DNA from: CAZHUM01 sp046484045
GTDB taxonomy: Archaea; Thermoplasmatota; Thermoplasmata; Halarchaeoplasmatales; Halarchaeoplasmataceae
DNA length: 15,151 bases
NCBI GenBank assembly: GCA_046484045.1
Contig: JAWOBZ010000043.1
Coordinates: forward strand, 1-15,151
Reading direction: 5' to 3'
The notes below the pieces were generated by a model. That model was not told the DNA's origin, made no database searches, and saw nothing but the letters and a program-made list of their open reading frames with translations. How positions within the stretch are numbered: the stretch's first letter is position 1; every line of letters starts with the position of its first letter. Positions 5,230 to 13,148 of the stretch are shown here, piece by piece. Made by a program: the position numbers and the translations under genes.

Positions 5230-6690
5230 ATGCTGGAAGATGATAAGATGAAGATGCTCGCCGTCGGTATCGTAGCCGTCATACTGGTAGCGGTACCGCT
5301 GCTCTACTTGACAATGAACTCTCAGGACGATTCCAACGGAGAGCTCGTCTCCGTGGCGGGAGAGGAAATGACATTGAAAGACCTGGAAGATATGGACACC
5401 GTCTCAGGTACGTCTACGTACCAGAATAGGTTCAACAACTGGGACGAAGAGGCCGATTACGAAGGCGTCCCGCTGAACGAACTGGCACCGGACATGGAAG
5501 AGGGAGATATACTGCAGGTCACGGCTTCCGACGGGTACTCACAGAAGTTCTCGTACGATCAGGTCAACCCCACGGGAGAGAAAGCGGCACTCCAGGGAGA
5601 TATCATACTGGCTTACTCCTACAACGGTGACAAAGTCCCGGAATGGGAGGACGGTCCATGCATAGCCGTTCTACCCGAGGACGGGGAGTTCAGCAACGAC
5701 GATCTGAACACGACAAGATCTATCACATCCGACTTCAACAGACAATCTTCAGCAGGCTCATTGTGGGTGAAGAACGTAAAGAAGATAGAGATCATCGAGG
5801 ACGTCTACACCGACACGGAGACCTCACTCACCGTAGAGGGAACCACGACGCACGATTACTCCATGGAACAGATCAAAAACATCGATCCCTACACCGCGGA
5901 AGGAAAGTTCATAAAAACCACGGGCACCGTTGAAGGACCTTACACTTACAAGGGAATCAACGTAACGAAACTGATATACAACGTTTACAACGGTGAAGAT
6001 TACACCCTGGAAGTGGAGGCCTCCGACGGTTACATCATGACGTACACCAGCGATCAAGTCCAGGGAGATTTCCAGACATACGACGAGGACGGTACCCCGA
6101 CCTCTAACACAGACGACATCACCATGCTCCTGGCATACGAGGAAGTGGGAGAGGACGAACTGCACGGAGGCCCGCTCAGGATAGTCACCGTGAGCGAAGA
6201 CGCACAGATCACCGATGGGCACTTCTGGGCGAAGATGGTCAGATACATCCGCGTAAAACCGGCACAGGACGAATGGACCGTAGAGCTCAAAGGCATCGAG
6301 ACCGTGGACATGGACAAGCAGACCTTCGAGAGTGCTGCCACATGCGGGTATCACAAAACAACGTACGTAGATAGAGATGACACCTACGGAGGACTACCGT
6401 TATGGATACTGGTGTCGGCGGTCGACGGAGGGGATTCACCCGACGGTCACTACATGTTCAACGATTCCCTCGTCGAAGAGGGATACGGCGTAAAAGTGGA
6501 GGCTGGAGACGGATTCTCAACGACCTTCACAGCCGAACAGGTCGCCAGGAACGATACCCTATTGGTGGCCAATACACTCAACGGAGAACCGCTCACCGGA
6601 GACGACTTCCCGCTCAGGATAGTGGGCGACGACCTCAGCGGAAAACAGATGATCAAGAACATAGTGAAGATCACGCTGGTCGGACTCTGA
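5230..6690 (+). CDS. Membrane-anchored protein of three SUOX-like domains
   Basis: This protein has 486 residues. Residues 9-28 form one N-terminal membrane helix that anchors the rest outside the cell. Three repeats follow (about 36-170, 171-335, 336-486), each with the pattern of the oxidoreductase molybdopterin-binding (sulfite-oxidase) fold: a Y.GVPL strand, a (S/G)DGY or DGF turn followed by an aromatic strand, ILAY..NG, a GP.R(I/L)V-type strand and a closing WVK.V..I strand. In repeat 1 the segment STYQNRF stands where sulfite oxidases carry the Moco-binding Cys, so these domains probably bind a ligand rather than hold active Moco. A GAGGT ribosome binding site supports the ATG. It is the first gene of the ECF operon, so a substrate-capture role is inferred. 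Confidence 0.75.
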   Translation: MLEDDKMKMLAVGIVAVILVAVPLLYLTMNSQDDSNGELVSVAGEEMTLKDLEDMDTVSGTSTYQNRFNNWDEEADYEGVPLNELAPDMEEGDILQVTASDGYSQKFSYDQVNPTGEKAALQGDIILAYSYNGDKVPEWEDGPCIAVLPEDGEFSNDDLNTTRSITSDFNRQSSAGSLWVKNVKKIEIIEDVYTDTETSLTVEGTTTHDYSMEQIKNIDPYTAEGKFIKTTGTVEGPYTYKGINVTKLIYNVYNGEDYTLEVEASDGYIMTYTSDQVQGDFQTYDEDGTPTSNTDDITMLLAYEEVGEDELHGGPLRIVTVSEDAQITDGHFWAKMVRYIRVKPAQDEWTVELKGIETVDMDKQTFESAATCGYHKTTYVDRDDTYGGLPLWILVSAVDGGDSPDGHYMFNDSLVEEGYGVKVEAGDGFSTTFTAEQVARNDTLLVANTLNGEPLTGDDFPLRIVGDDLSGKQMIKNIVKITLVGL

Positions 6691-6692
6691 AC

Positions 6693-8153
6693 ATGAAGAA
6701 AGAACTAGCGGTAATCATAACACTATCCCTACTTTTTTTTACTTTTTTTTCAGGTTGTAGCGAGTACCCTGATCTCTCATTAGAAGTACAGGGTGGTATA
6801 GTCCTCGAAGAGTCCAACGACGAGGTCGTCATCCGTTCTTATTCTCCCGATATGGAAATACACCTAGAAGGATTCAAGGGAAACATCCTGCTCACCAACT
6901 GCCACGGTGAGTCAGAGATAAGCGGTGCAGCCCCGTCTATCCAGGGCACCGATATCACACTCAAGATCGACAGTGAAGAAAAACATAAGATCAACGTGAA
7001 TGCACCGGAGAAGGCGGATTTCAACTTCGCTCTCATCGGCGACACCCAGGGCATGGACCATATCTTCGAAGATGCCGTTAAAAGCATGGAAGACATCGAG
7101 TTCTTGATCCACCTGGGAGATATCACACCTTCGGGAAAAAGGGACGAGTTCAAAAGGGCACTGAATGTGATGAACTCCACGAAATTCCCGGTTTACACGA
7201 CCATAGGCAACCACGATATCAAGTTCGACGGGAGGAAGATCTACGAAAGCAATTTCGCACCTCCACAGTATTCTTTCACCTACTCGGACCTGAATTTCAT
7301 CTTCTTGGATACTTCTGAGCTATCCATCAAGCAGGAACAGATCGATCGGATGGAAGGCGAGTTGATACCGGGAAAGAAGAACATCGTCGTCACCCACGCA
7401 CCCTACTACGACCCCTTCGGAGGGTCACACACCATCGACGCCCCATCCAAAAACATGATGGAGGAATTCATCGGCCAGAACGATATAGAGGCATTCACGG
7501 CGGGGCATATCCACGCTTTCCATCAGGACACATCATCTAACACGAAAAGGCTCATAACGGGTGGAGGCGGGGGATCACTGGTGGAGGGTGAACATCACTA
7601 CGTGAAAGCGAACACGGATCTATCTTTCACCAAAGTCCCCATCGAAACAGAAGAACAGAATATCTACGAAATCCACGTGTCCAAGGGAGGCCAGAACAAG
7701 ACCTACACCTATCAGAGTTTACTCTACAGCACCGACGCCCAGGGCTTTTCATCCTTCCAAAACCAGTTCGGAAACAAGCGGGGCCAGGGTTACTACGAGG
7801 GAGTCAAGGTCAGCAAACTGCTTGAAGAAGTAGGAGGCATGAAAGAGAACGACACGCTTGTAGTCGAATCTATAGACGGCTACGAGCAGAAGTTCGGCTA
7901 TCTGAACATTTATCCGGACGAGGATTACCTAGACAAGCAGGGAGAGTTGATACTAGCACTAAAATACGACAACAAAACAATAGACGAGTGGAACGACGGT
8001 CCCAGGCTGGTCACCTTACCCGAAGACGGCTATTACAACAGCGACGACTGCGAAGAAACTTCATACCCGGGGCAGGGCTACAATATATACGATTCCGCGG
8101 GAGCCAGGTGGGTCAAATACGTGAAAACCATCGAGGTGGTCGAGGGTGGATAA
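6693..8153 (+). CDS. Lipoprotein: calcineurin-type phosphoesterase + SUOX-like domain
   Basis: This is a 486-residue protein whose ATG lies 2 bp after the preceding stop; a longer reading from 6402 only overlaps that gene in another frame. A lipoprotein signal ends at FFSGC (Cys22). Residues about 110-310 hold the metallophosphoesterase motifs: G116-D-T-Q, H140-L-G-D143, G172-N-H-D, T234-H-A-P and G271-H-I-H. Thus all metal ligands are present, with Gln in place of the usual first-motif His. Residues about 330-486 repeat the SUOX-like fold of the gene upstream (FSSFQNQFGN, YYEGVKV, SIDGYEQKF, ILALKYDN, GPRLV, ARWVKYVKTI). It is likely an extracytoplasmic phosphatase that frees or prepares the transported ligand; the substrate is unknown. 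Confidence 0.8.
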   Translation: MKKELAVIITLSLLFFTFFSGCSEYPDLSLEVQGGIVLEESNDEVVIRSYSPDMEIHLEGFKGNILLTNCHGESEISGAAPSIQGTDITLKIDSEEKHKINVNAPEKADFNFALIGDTQGMDHIFEDAVKSMEDIEFLIHLGDITPSGKRDEFKRALNVMNSTKFPVYTTIGNHDIKFDGRKIYESNFAPPQYSFTYSDLNFIFLDTSELSIKQEQIDRMEGELIPGKKNIVVTHAPYYDPFGGSHTIDAPSKNMMEEFIGQNDIEAFTAGHIHAFHQDTSSNTKRLITGGGGGSLVEGEHHYVKANTDLSFTKVPIETEEQNIYEIHVSKGGQNKTYTYQSLLYSTDAQGFSSFQNQFGNKRGQGYYEGVKVSKLLEEVGGMKENDTLVVESIDGYEQKFGYLNIYPDEDYLDKQGELILALKYDNKTIDEWNDGPRLVTLPEDGYYNSDDCEETSYPGQGYNIYDSAGARWVKYVKTIEVVEGG

Positions 8154-9180
8154 AGAGCATTTCCTCTCGACGAAGGACCTGGTCACCATCGCTCTTCTCT
8201 CCGCATTAGGGGGAGGTTTATCCACATACATCGGTTACCTGGGTAACCTAGTCAACCGCATGGTGGGCGTTCCCTTCGGAGCGGGGCAGTTCATGGCAGG
8301 CCTGCACGTAATCTGGATCGTATTAGCTGTAGGTATCACACGAAAAAAAGGAGTGGGAACGGCGACCGGTCTGCTGAAAGGCACCGTAGAACTCTTCATG
8401 GGAGGCACCCACGGGGTAGTCATAGTCGTCGTATCTATGATACAGGGCATACTGGTCGACCTGTTCCTTTTCAACGACAAGACCAAGGAGAACCGCGAAC
8501 TCATCCCGTACTCCGCAGCGGGTGGAGCAGCAGCGGCATCCAACGTATTCGTTTTCCAGGCATTCTTTTTCTCGGGAGTACCCATCTTCTTGATAATCAT
8601 ACTGAGCATGCTGGCCTTCGGCTCGGGCATGATCTTCGGTGGCTACATCTCCCTCAAACTGATGGACTCGCTGCAGCACGGCGGTCTCATACACGGTCCA
8701 GAACCGAAAGAAGAGCCCACTTACATGAAGTACACGACCATACTGGTCACCGTGATATTCTTGATAGCTTTCACCGTCGGCGGAGTCTATTACTTTACCA
8801 ACGTCTACGTCCCACCGGGCTCCGACGAGATCAACATAACCGGGAACGTGAACAACGACTACGATTTCGTTTACGAGGACTTCGAAGAGCACGAAAGGAC
8901 CGTCTCCGCGGAGCTGATCGGGTCGGCGACCCACGTGCCCGAAAAGAACTACACCGGCATACCGCTTAACGTGGTCATAGAACACGCCGAACCATCCCCC
9001 GGAAGCAGAAGGATAGAGGTAAGCGCCGCCGACGGGTACTCGGCTGCATTCAATTATACCAGCATAATGGATGACGACGACGTGATAATATCCTACGAAG
9101 ACGGTAGATATAGGCTGGTAGCCGCGGACTACGACGGAGCATACTGGGTGGAGGACATCTATGAGATCAGGATCGAATGA
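8146..9180 (+). CDS. ECF S component (YkoE-like) fused to a SUOX-like domain
   Basis: This is a 344-residue protein with a GTG start that overlaps the previous stop by 8 bp; a GAGG-rich stretch precedes it. Residues 8-180 are a multi-helix membrane domain resembling YkoE-type S components (GNLVNRMVGVPFG, AVGITRKKGVG, LLKGTVELFMGG, SMIQGILVD). Residues about 197-217 form an added helix. Residues 225-344 are an exported domain of the same SUOX-like type (YTGIPLNVVI, SAADGYSAAF, VIISYEDG, YWVEDIYEIRI). YkoE proteins serve thiamine or HMP uptake in bacteria. Here the ligand is not known, and the covalent fusion of a capture domain to the S component is unusual. Confidence 0.75.
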   Translation: MDKEHFLSTKDLVTIALLSALGGGLSTYIGYLGNLVNRMVGVPFGAGQFMAGLHVIWIVLAVGITRKKGVGTATGLLKGTVELFMGGTHGVVIVVVSMIQGILVDLFLFNDKTKENRELIPYSAAGGAAAASNVFVFQAFFFSGVPIFLIIILSMLAFGSGMIFGGYISLKLMDSLQHGGLIHGPEPKEEPTYMKYTTILVTVIFLIAFTVGGVYYFTNVYVPPGSDEINITGNVNNDYDFVYEDFEEHERTVSAELIGSATHVPEKNYTGIPLNVVIEHAEPSPGSRRIEVSAADGYSAAFNYTSIMDDDDVIISYEDGRYRLVAADYDGAYWVEDIYEIRIE

Positions 9181-10654
9181 CGGGGCGGTTATCCACGTCG
9201 AAGAACTGACCGTAAAATATCCCAGCCGGAGTTCTCCCTCGATCGATAATATCTCATTCTCGATAGATAAGGGTGAATTCGTCTGGCTCGCCGGGGACAG
9301 CGCATCCGGTAAATCGACCCTGTTGAACTCCCTGTGCGGTTTCATACCTCATATCATCCCCGCTGAGATCAAGGGTGATATCGTTTTCGACGGTAAAAAG
9401 AACCTAGGCTCCATGCAGCTCGCAAAACACATCTGCATGGTGCACCAGGACCCGGAATCACAGTTCTGCACGGAAACAGTGGAGGATGAGATCGCATTCG
9501 GTCTGGAGAACTACAAGACTCCCAGGGAGGAGATGGAAAAGAGGATCGGGTCGGTCTTAAAAAAACTCAACTGCAGCGAACTCAGGTACAGAAAATTAAA
9601 CACGCTCTCGGGCGGAGAGAAGCAGAAGATCGCCATCGCTTCCATGCTGGTTTTGGACCCGGATGTACTCATATTGGACGAACCAACGGCTAACCTGGAC
9701 CCCGTTTCCATGGAAGAAGTGCTCAACGCGGTCAAAACCATACGGAAAAGAGATCGTGACTTAACGCTCATCGTAGCCGAACACCGTATCGGAGATCTAA
9801 AGGGACACGTTGACAGCGTGCTGAAGCTGAGAGGCGGTGCGCTCTACGAGCATATAGGAGACTTCCAGGAATTATGGGAAGATAAAAAGGCCAAATTGGT
9901 CGATTACTCCTATCCGGACTACAAGCGAGATAAGAAAACGGGGAAAAAAACTGTAATCAGTGTAAAACACCTGAGCTACTCGGTAGAAGACAATATCATC
10001 CTGAACGACATCAGTTTCAACGTATATCGTGGGGAGATAATCGCACTCATGGGGAGGAACGGTTCTGGTAAGACAACTCTGGTCAAACACATAGCCGGAC
10101 TGATCAACATCCAGAGTGGAAAGATCAAGGTTTTTGATAACCTGATGACACCGAAGAAAAGCAGTTCTCCTTGGGAGATAGGAAAACGGCTGGCGTACGT
10201 ATTCCAGAACCCAAACCATCAGATATTCGAGAACACGGTGGAAGAAGAGATGCTCTTTGGTCCAAGAAATTTTCATAGAGGGATAACACAAACGAAGAAA
10301 AAAATAACTGCTCTCGTTCGAGAGGAGAACGTAGATAAATACACACATCCACACACGCTGAGCTTCGGTCAAAGGCGGAGGCTGAACGTCCACTCTTCAT
10401 CGGCACATGATCCTGAGATCATCATCGTGGACGAACCCTTCTCGGGACAGGACCACGAGAACGCACTCTCCACAGCACGAATACTTAACGATCAATGGAA
10501 GAACGGTAAAACCATCATCGTAGTGACCCACGATCTGGGATTCGCCAAGCGATTCTGCACGAGGGCGCTGGTCATGAAGAAGGGAAGCATCGTTTACGAC
10601 GGAGATCCAAAACGATTGAAGAACATCCAGGGGGAAGCAGTCGATGGTAGATAA
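9161..10654 (+). CDS. ECF transporter double ATPase (EcfA-EcfA fusion)
   Basis: This is a 497-residue protein with two ABC ATPase domains in one chain, as in YkoD. Domain 1 has Walker A G45-DSASGKST, Q-loop VHQDPESQF, signature LSGGEKQK, Walker B VLILDEP and switch His in IVAEHR. Domain 2 has Walker A GRNGSGKTT, Q-loop VFQNPNHQIF, signature LSFGQRRR (Phe for the first Gly), Walker B IIIVDEP and VVTHD. The start overlaps the S-component gene by 20 bp and the stop overlaps ecfT by 11 bp, so the three are translated together. It hydrolyses ATP on the cytoplasmic face to drive uptake. Both sites look competent. Confidence 0.93.
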   Translation: MRSGSNDGAVIHVEELTVKYPSRSSPSIDNISFSIDKGEFVWLAGDSASGKSTLLNSLCGFIPHIIPAEIKGDIVFDGKKNLGSMQLAKHICMVHQDPESQFCTETVEDEIAFGLENYKTPREEMEKRIGSVLKKLNCSELRYRKLNTLSGGEKQKIAIASMLVLDPDVLILDEPTANLDPVSMEEVLNAVKTIRKRDRDLTLIVAEHRIGDLKGHVDSVLKLRGGALYEHIGDFQELWEDKKAKLVDYSYPDYKRDKKTGKKTVISVKHLSYSVEDNIILNDISFNVYRGEIIALMGRNGSGKTTLVKHIAGLINIQSGKIKVFDNLMTPKKSSSPWEIGKRLAYVFQNPNHQIFENTVEEEMLFGPRNFHRGITQTKKKITALVREENVDKYTHPHTLSFGQRRRLNVHSSSAHDPEIIIVDEPFSGQDHENALSTARILNDQWKNGKTIIVVTHDLGFAKRFCTRALVMKKGSIVYDGDPKRLKNIQGEAVDGR

Positions 10655-11387
10655 GGTCAATCCGGTGGTCAAACTCTTCGCGTTGGTAACCGGTGCCGTG
10701 ATGGTATTCCTGATAGGTTCCGTGTTCATGCTGGTCTGCTTCGTTGCACTCTTGATCGCCCTGAAGTTGATCTACGGTGTAAAGGGGCGGTTCGGCAGGA
10801 GCGTGCTGGCACTGGTCATCGCCATCTTCGCGGCCCAGATCATATTCGTTCCCAAAGGCGAATTGATCGCAGAGCTGTGGTTCATCGAGGTAACCCGAGG
10901 AAGCGTGGAAACAGGTTTCCTGATAGCCGGGAGGTTCTTCTCCCTCATAACCATGTCATGGCTCTTCGTGGGTACTACGGAACCGAGAGACCTTTCTTCC
11001 GCACTGGCCGATATAGGTCTTCCGTACAGGTACAGCTTCCTACTGATACTGGCTCTGAGATTCGCACCGATATTCCGATTCGAGCTGTCGAACGTACAGC
11101 AGGCCCAGAAGATCAGAGGACTGAAGATCGATAAAGGCATCAGAGGTCTGATCAGTTCCGTAAGATACACCACCCTGCCCATGCTCTTCTCCGCCATGTC
11201 GAAAGTCAACACGCTGGCATCCTCCATGGAAGGCAGGGGATTCGGAGCTCATAAAGAAAAAACGTTCCTTCATCCCGTGAAGTTTACCGCGTGCGACCTC
11301 GGTCTATCGATCTCGATAGCAGCTTTCAGCGTTGTAATATACTGGCTAAACCGTTCTCTTGGATCTTATCCGCCCATCTTTCCATGA
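10644..11387 (+). CDS. ecfT: ECF transporter coupling protein EcfT
   Basis: This is a 247-residue membrane protein of the CbiQ/EcfT family. It has several hydrophobic helices (VKLFALVTGAVMVFLIGSVF and others), the FLLILALRFAPIF segment and the two cytoplasmic coupling motifs that dock into the ATPases: QQAQKIRGL and SMEGRGFGAH. A strong GGGGAAG ribosome binding site lies 6 nt before the ATG, inside the end of the ATPase gene. It joins the S component to the two ATPase domains. Its last 62 bp overlap the end of the kinase gene on the other strand. Confidence 0.93.
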   Translation: MVDKVNPVVKLFALVTGAVMVFLIGSVFMLVCFVALLIALKLIYGVKGRFGRSVLALVIAIFAAQIIFVPKGELIAELWFIEVTRGSVETGFLIAGRFFSLITMSWLFVGTTEPRDLSSALADIGLPYRYSFLLILALRFAPIFRFELSNVQQAQKIRGLKIDKGIRGLISSVRYTTLPMLFSAMSKVNTLASSMEGRGFGAHKEKTFLHPVKFTACDLGLSISIAAFSVVIYWLNRSLGSYPPIFP

Positions 11388-12045
11388 GATCGCCCATGGA
11401 GCTGTATCTAGAATAGTGGAGCAGAGAGCCCACGAGTTGTTCGTTTATATCGACTTCGTCCCGCCCGGATCGAGTAAAATACTCGTCTAAAAAGTACCTC
11501 ACCATGGAGAACCTGCTCTCGGTAAAAGCCGGTTTCAATCGTAAAACGGAGGTACACAGGTCACCAATATCTCGGAGGTAGTCACCCTCGACCGACTCTT
11601 CGAAATCGATGCCGTATATATCCCTTCTGGATAGGATGAAATTGGCCAGTATCGAATCACCTCTTCTCCCTTTGAATTCGAAAGCCTTATGGAAATCGAA
11701 CAGCCATCCAGCTACTTTTGCCAGGAGCTCTTTCTTCCCGTCGACCCCTCTGTCCAAAAATGAATTCTTACAATCGTCTCCCGGGATGTATTCCATCACC
11801 AAAGATCCATGCCGGTACTCTATGATCCTAGGTACGTGTACCCCTGATTCCATACAACGAGTTAAGACTTCTTTCTCCCTCTCCATACCCTCTTTAAATT
11901 CATCTGAAAACCTTTTCACAACGTATCTGTTCCCACCGTATTCTATCTTGAAGACGTTGTTCTTCTTACTTGCGTATTTCTCTAGGATCACCCATTCGTC
12001 GGGGTTCGTGGGGATTTTTGTCATTTGATGACGAAATACTCGCAT
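11326..12045 (-). CDS. Small atypical (RIO/Bud32-like) kinase or phosphotransferase
   Basis: This 239-residue protein carries the minimal kinase set: K44 in YVVKRF, E57 in MEREKEVL, hinge VMEYIPGD, catalytic D130 and N135 in RGDSILANF, and the metal-binding D147 in GIDFEE. This places it with small archaeal kinases of the Bud32/RIO or LPS-kinase-like groups, but the C-terminal half (160-239) is not one I recognise and the substrate is open. The start at 12045 has no ribosome binding site; an ATG at residue 8 is an alternative. It lies 45 bp after the membrane-protein gene and is probably co-transcribed with it. It converges with ecfT, sharing 62 bp. Confidence 0.75.
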   Translation of the reverse strand: MRVFRHQMTKIPTNPDEWVILEKYASKKNNVFKIEYGGNRYVVKRFSDEFKEGMEREKEVLTRCMESGVHVPRIIEYRHGSLVMEYIPGDDCKNSFLDRGVDGKKELLAKVAGWLFDFHKAFEFKGRRGDSILANFILSRRDIYGIDFEESVEGDYLRDIGDLCTSVLRLKPAFTESRFSMVRYFLDEYFTRSGRDEVDINEQLVGSLLHYSRYSSMGDLMERWADKIQENGLASILQR

Positions 12046-12090
12046 GTAATTAGATTTATTGATGAACGTTCCTCTCAGGAAATACCACGA

Positions 12091-12645
12091 TCAGTCGAAG
12101 ATGAAAGAAAGCCAGACCACCACGTTTATCCCCGCCAATACTAGTATCGATACGATGAAGATCGCGATGTTCTGATATATGTTGAATGTGGAACTGTACG
12201 CCATCAACCAGTATATCAGGAAGATGATCCATCCTACAGATGAAACCGCAGATACGGCGGACCTCCAACCCGTCCTCGAGTCCAAGGGTATCCAGATCAA
12301 GCTGTTGGCTGCCCCCACGAACAGTATCGAAAGGATAAAAACGCCGATGTTCTCAAGCAGTGAATAATCGGATGCGTGATAGTAGAGCCAGTAGGCAAAG
12401 AATACACACAGGATCAAACCCGTCAGCATGGTGAATACGGACTTCCATCCGTCTCCTTTGTTTATGGACTTCCAAGCGGACCCGTTGATAAAAAACAGTA
12501 TTATCAGAGATAGGAGTATCACACCCAGGTTCTGGTAAACGGTGTAATCACCCGCATAGAAGAAGAGCCAGATCACCAGGAACGCCAGCCAACCGAAAGC
12601 CGTGATAATCGATAGAACGGTTCGCCATCTGATTGCTTTCTTCAT
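12091..12645 (-). CDS. Membrane protein with three two-helix repeats
   Basis: This is a 184-residue integral membrane protein of unknown function. It is three tandem copies of about 57 residues, each with two membrane helices: W-R/K-S/T-V..., a W..FL.YWL helix, then Y-Q-N or L-E-N followed by IGVFILSIL-type and a terminal Asn..W. Internal duplication is clear by eye (YWLYYHASDYSLLEN against YWLMAYSSTFNIYQN). A strong GAGGGGGT ribosome binding site 6 nt before the ATG at 12645 favours this start. An upstream ATG at 12711 would add 22 charged residues and could be used by a leaderless transcript. The kinase gene follows after 45 bp. Confidence 0.75.
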   Translation of the reverse strand: MKKAIRWRTVLSIITAFGWLAFLVIWLFFYAGDYTVYQNLGVILLSLIILFFINGSAWKSINKGDGWKSVFTMLTGLILCVFFAYWLYYHASDYSLLENIGVFILSILFVGAANSLIWIPLDSRTGWRSAVSAVSSVGWIIFLIYWLMAYSSTFNIYQNIAIFIVSILVLAGINVVVWLSFIFD

Positions 12646-12732
12646 CGGTTTACCCCCTCTTTCGTACCTTACATCCATCTCATTCCATCCCCGATCATCC
12701 CTTCTCTTCATGTTTCCAACTCTGACAAATGA

Positions 12733-12740
12733 TACTTAAA
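12733..12740 (-). promoter_or_regulatory. TATA box of the three-repeat membrane protein gene
   Basis: TTTAAGTA on the - strand places transcription start near 12711, giving a leader of about 66 nt to the ATG with the strong ribosome binding site. Confidence 0.5.
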
Positions 12741-12770
12741 TAGATATTTAACCGTATCGGGATTGTTATC

Positions 12771-12797
12771 TCTAAAATAAAAAAAATAAAAAAATTG
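12771..12797 (-). terminator. Oligo-T terminator after the cold shock gene
   Basis: On the - strand two runs of seven and eight T broken by one A lie about 45-65 nt past the cold shock stop, the typical archaeal intrinsic terminator. No hairpin is needed. Confidence 0.6.
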
Positions 12798-12840
12798 GAA
12801 AGATTTTTTGATCACAGCTTAAATGTAAGAAAAATAAAAA

Positions 12841-13035
12841 TTATTCTATCTTTTTCACACCAACAGCACGAGGTCCTCTTTCGCCGGGTTCTGATTCGAA
12901 CTCGACTTCGTCACCTTCTTTTAAGTAATTACCTTCAATATCGCTTCTATGAACGAATAAATCTTCATCACCTTCATCAGGTTCTATGAAACCGAAATTT
13001 TTCATCGTGTTGTAAAATTTAACTTTTCCTCTCAT
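12841..13035 (-). CDS. cspA: Cold shock protein (CspA family)
   Basis: This is a 64-residue single cold-shock domain. RNP1 is NFGFI (residues 13-17) and RNP2 is DLFVH (25-29), with the usual start MRGKVKFYN and the end PRAVGVKKIE. It is an RNA/single-strand DNA-binding chaperone. A full GGAGGTGA ribosome binding site 7-8 nt before the ATG and a leader of about 35 nt set it apart from the leaderless genes nearby. Lys/Trp of the classical KGWGFI/KGFGFI are replaced by Asn-Phe, and the protein is rich in Glu and Asp. The gene is monocistronic, between its own promoter and an oligo-T terminator. Confidence 0.95.
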   Translation of the reverse strand: MRGKVKFYNTMKNFGFIEPDEGDEDLFVHRSDIEGNYLKEGDEVEFESEPGERGPRAVGVKKIE

Positions 13036-13087
13036 CTCTAGTTCACCTCCTATATCTTTTATTACAGGTATGCCTTACACTGCTTGC

Positions 13088-13095
13088 TTATATAG
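13088..13095 (-). promoter_or_regulatory. TATA box of the cold shock gene
   Basis: AACTATATAAGC on the - strand lies about 56 bp upstream of the ATG, giving a leader of roughly 35 nt that contains the GGAGGTGA site. Confidence 0.6.
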
Positions 13096-13148
13096 TTACC
13101 GCATTAAATCAGTCTATTATCCTTGATCTCCCATTATCTGTCTTCAGA

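Noticed and set aside
5824..6354. Antisense ORF of 176 codons on the - strand
   Set aside because: It is fully opposite the three-domain SUOX-like gene and has no recognisable motif or ribosome binding site.
6402..6692. 97-codon N-terminal extension of the phosphoesterase gene
   Set aside because: It overlaps the preceding gene out of frame, is Arg/Gly-rich, and would bury the lipoprotein signal that begins at 6693.
8323..9345. Long antisense ORF of 340 codons on the - strand
   Set aside because: It lies opposite the S-component and ATPase genes, which have clear families. Its translation has no domain pattern and is a by-product of codon bias.
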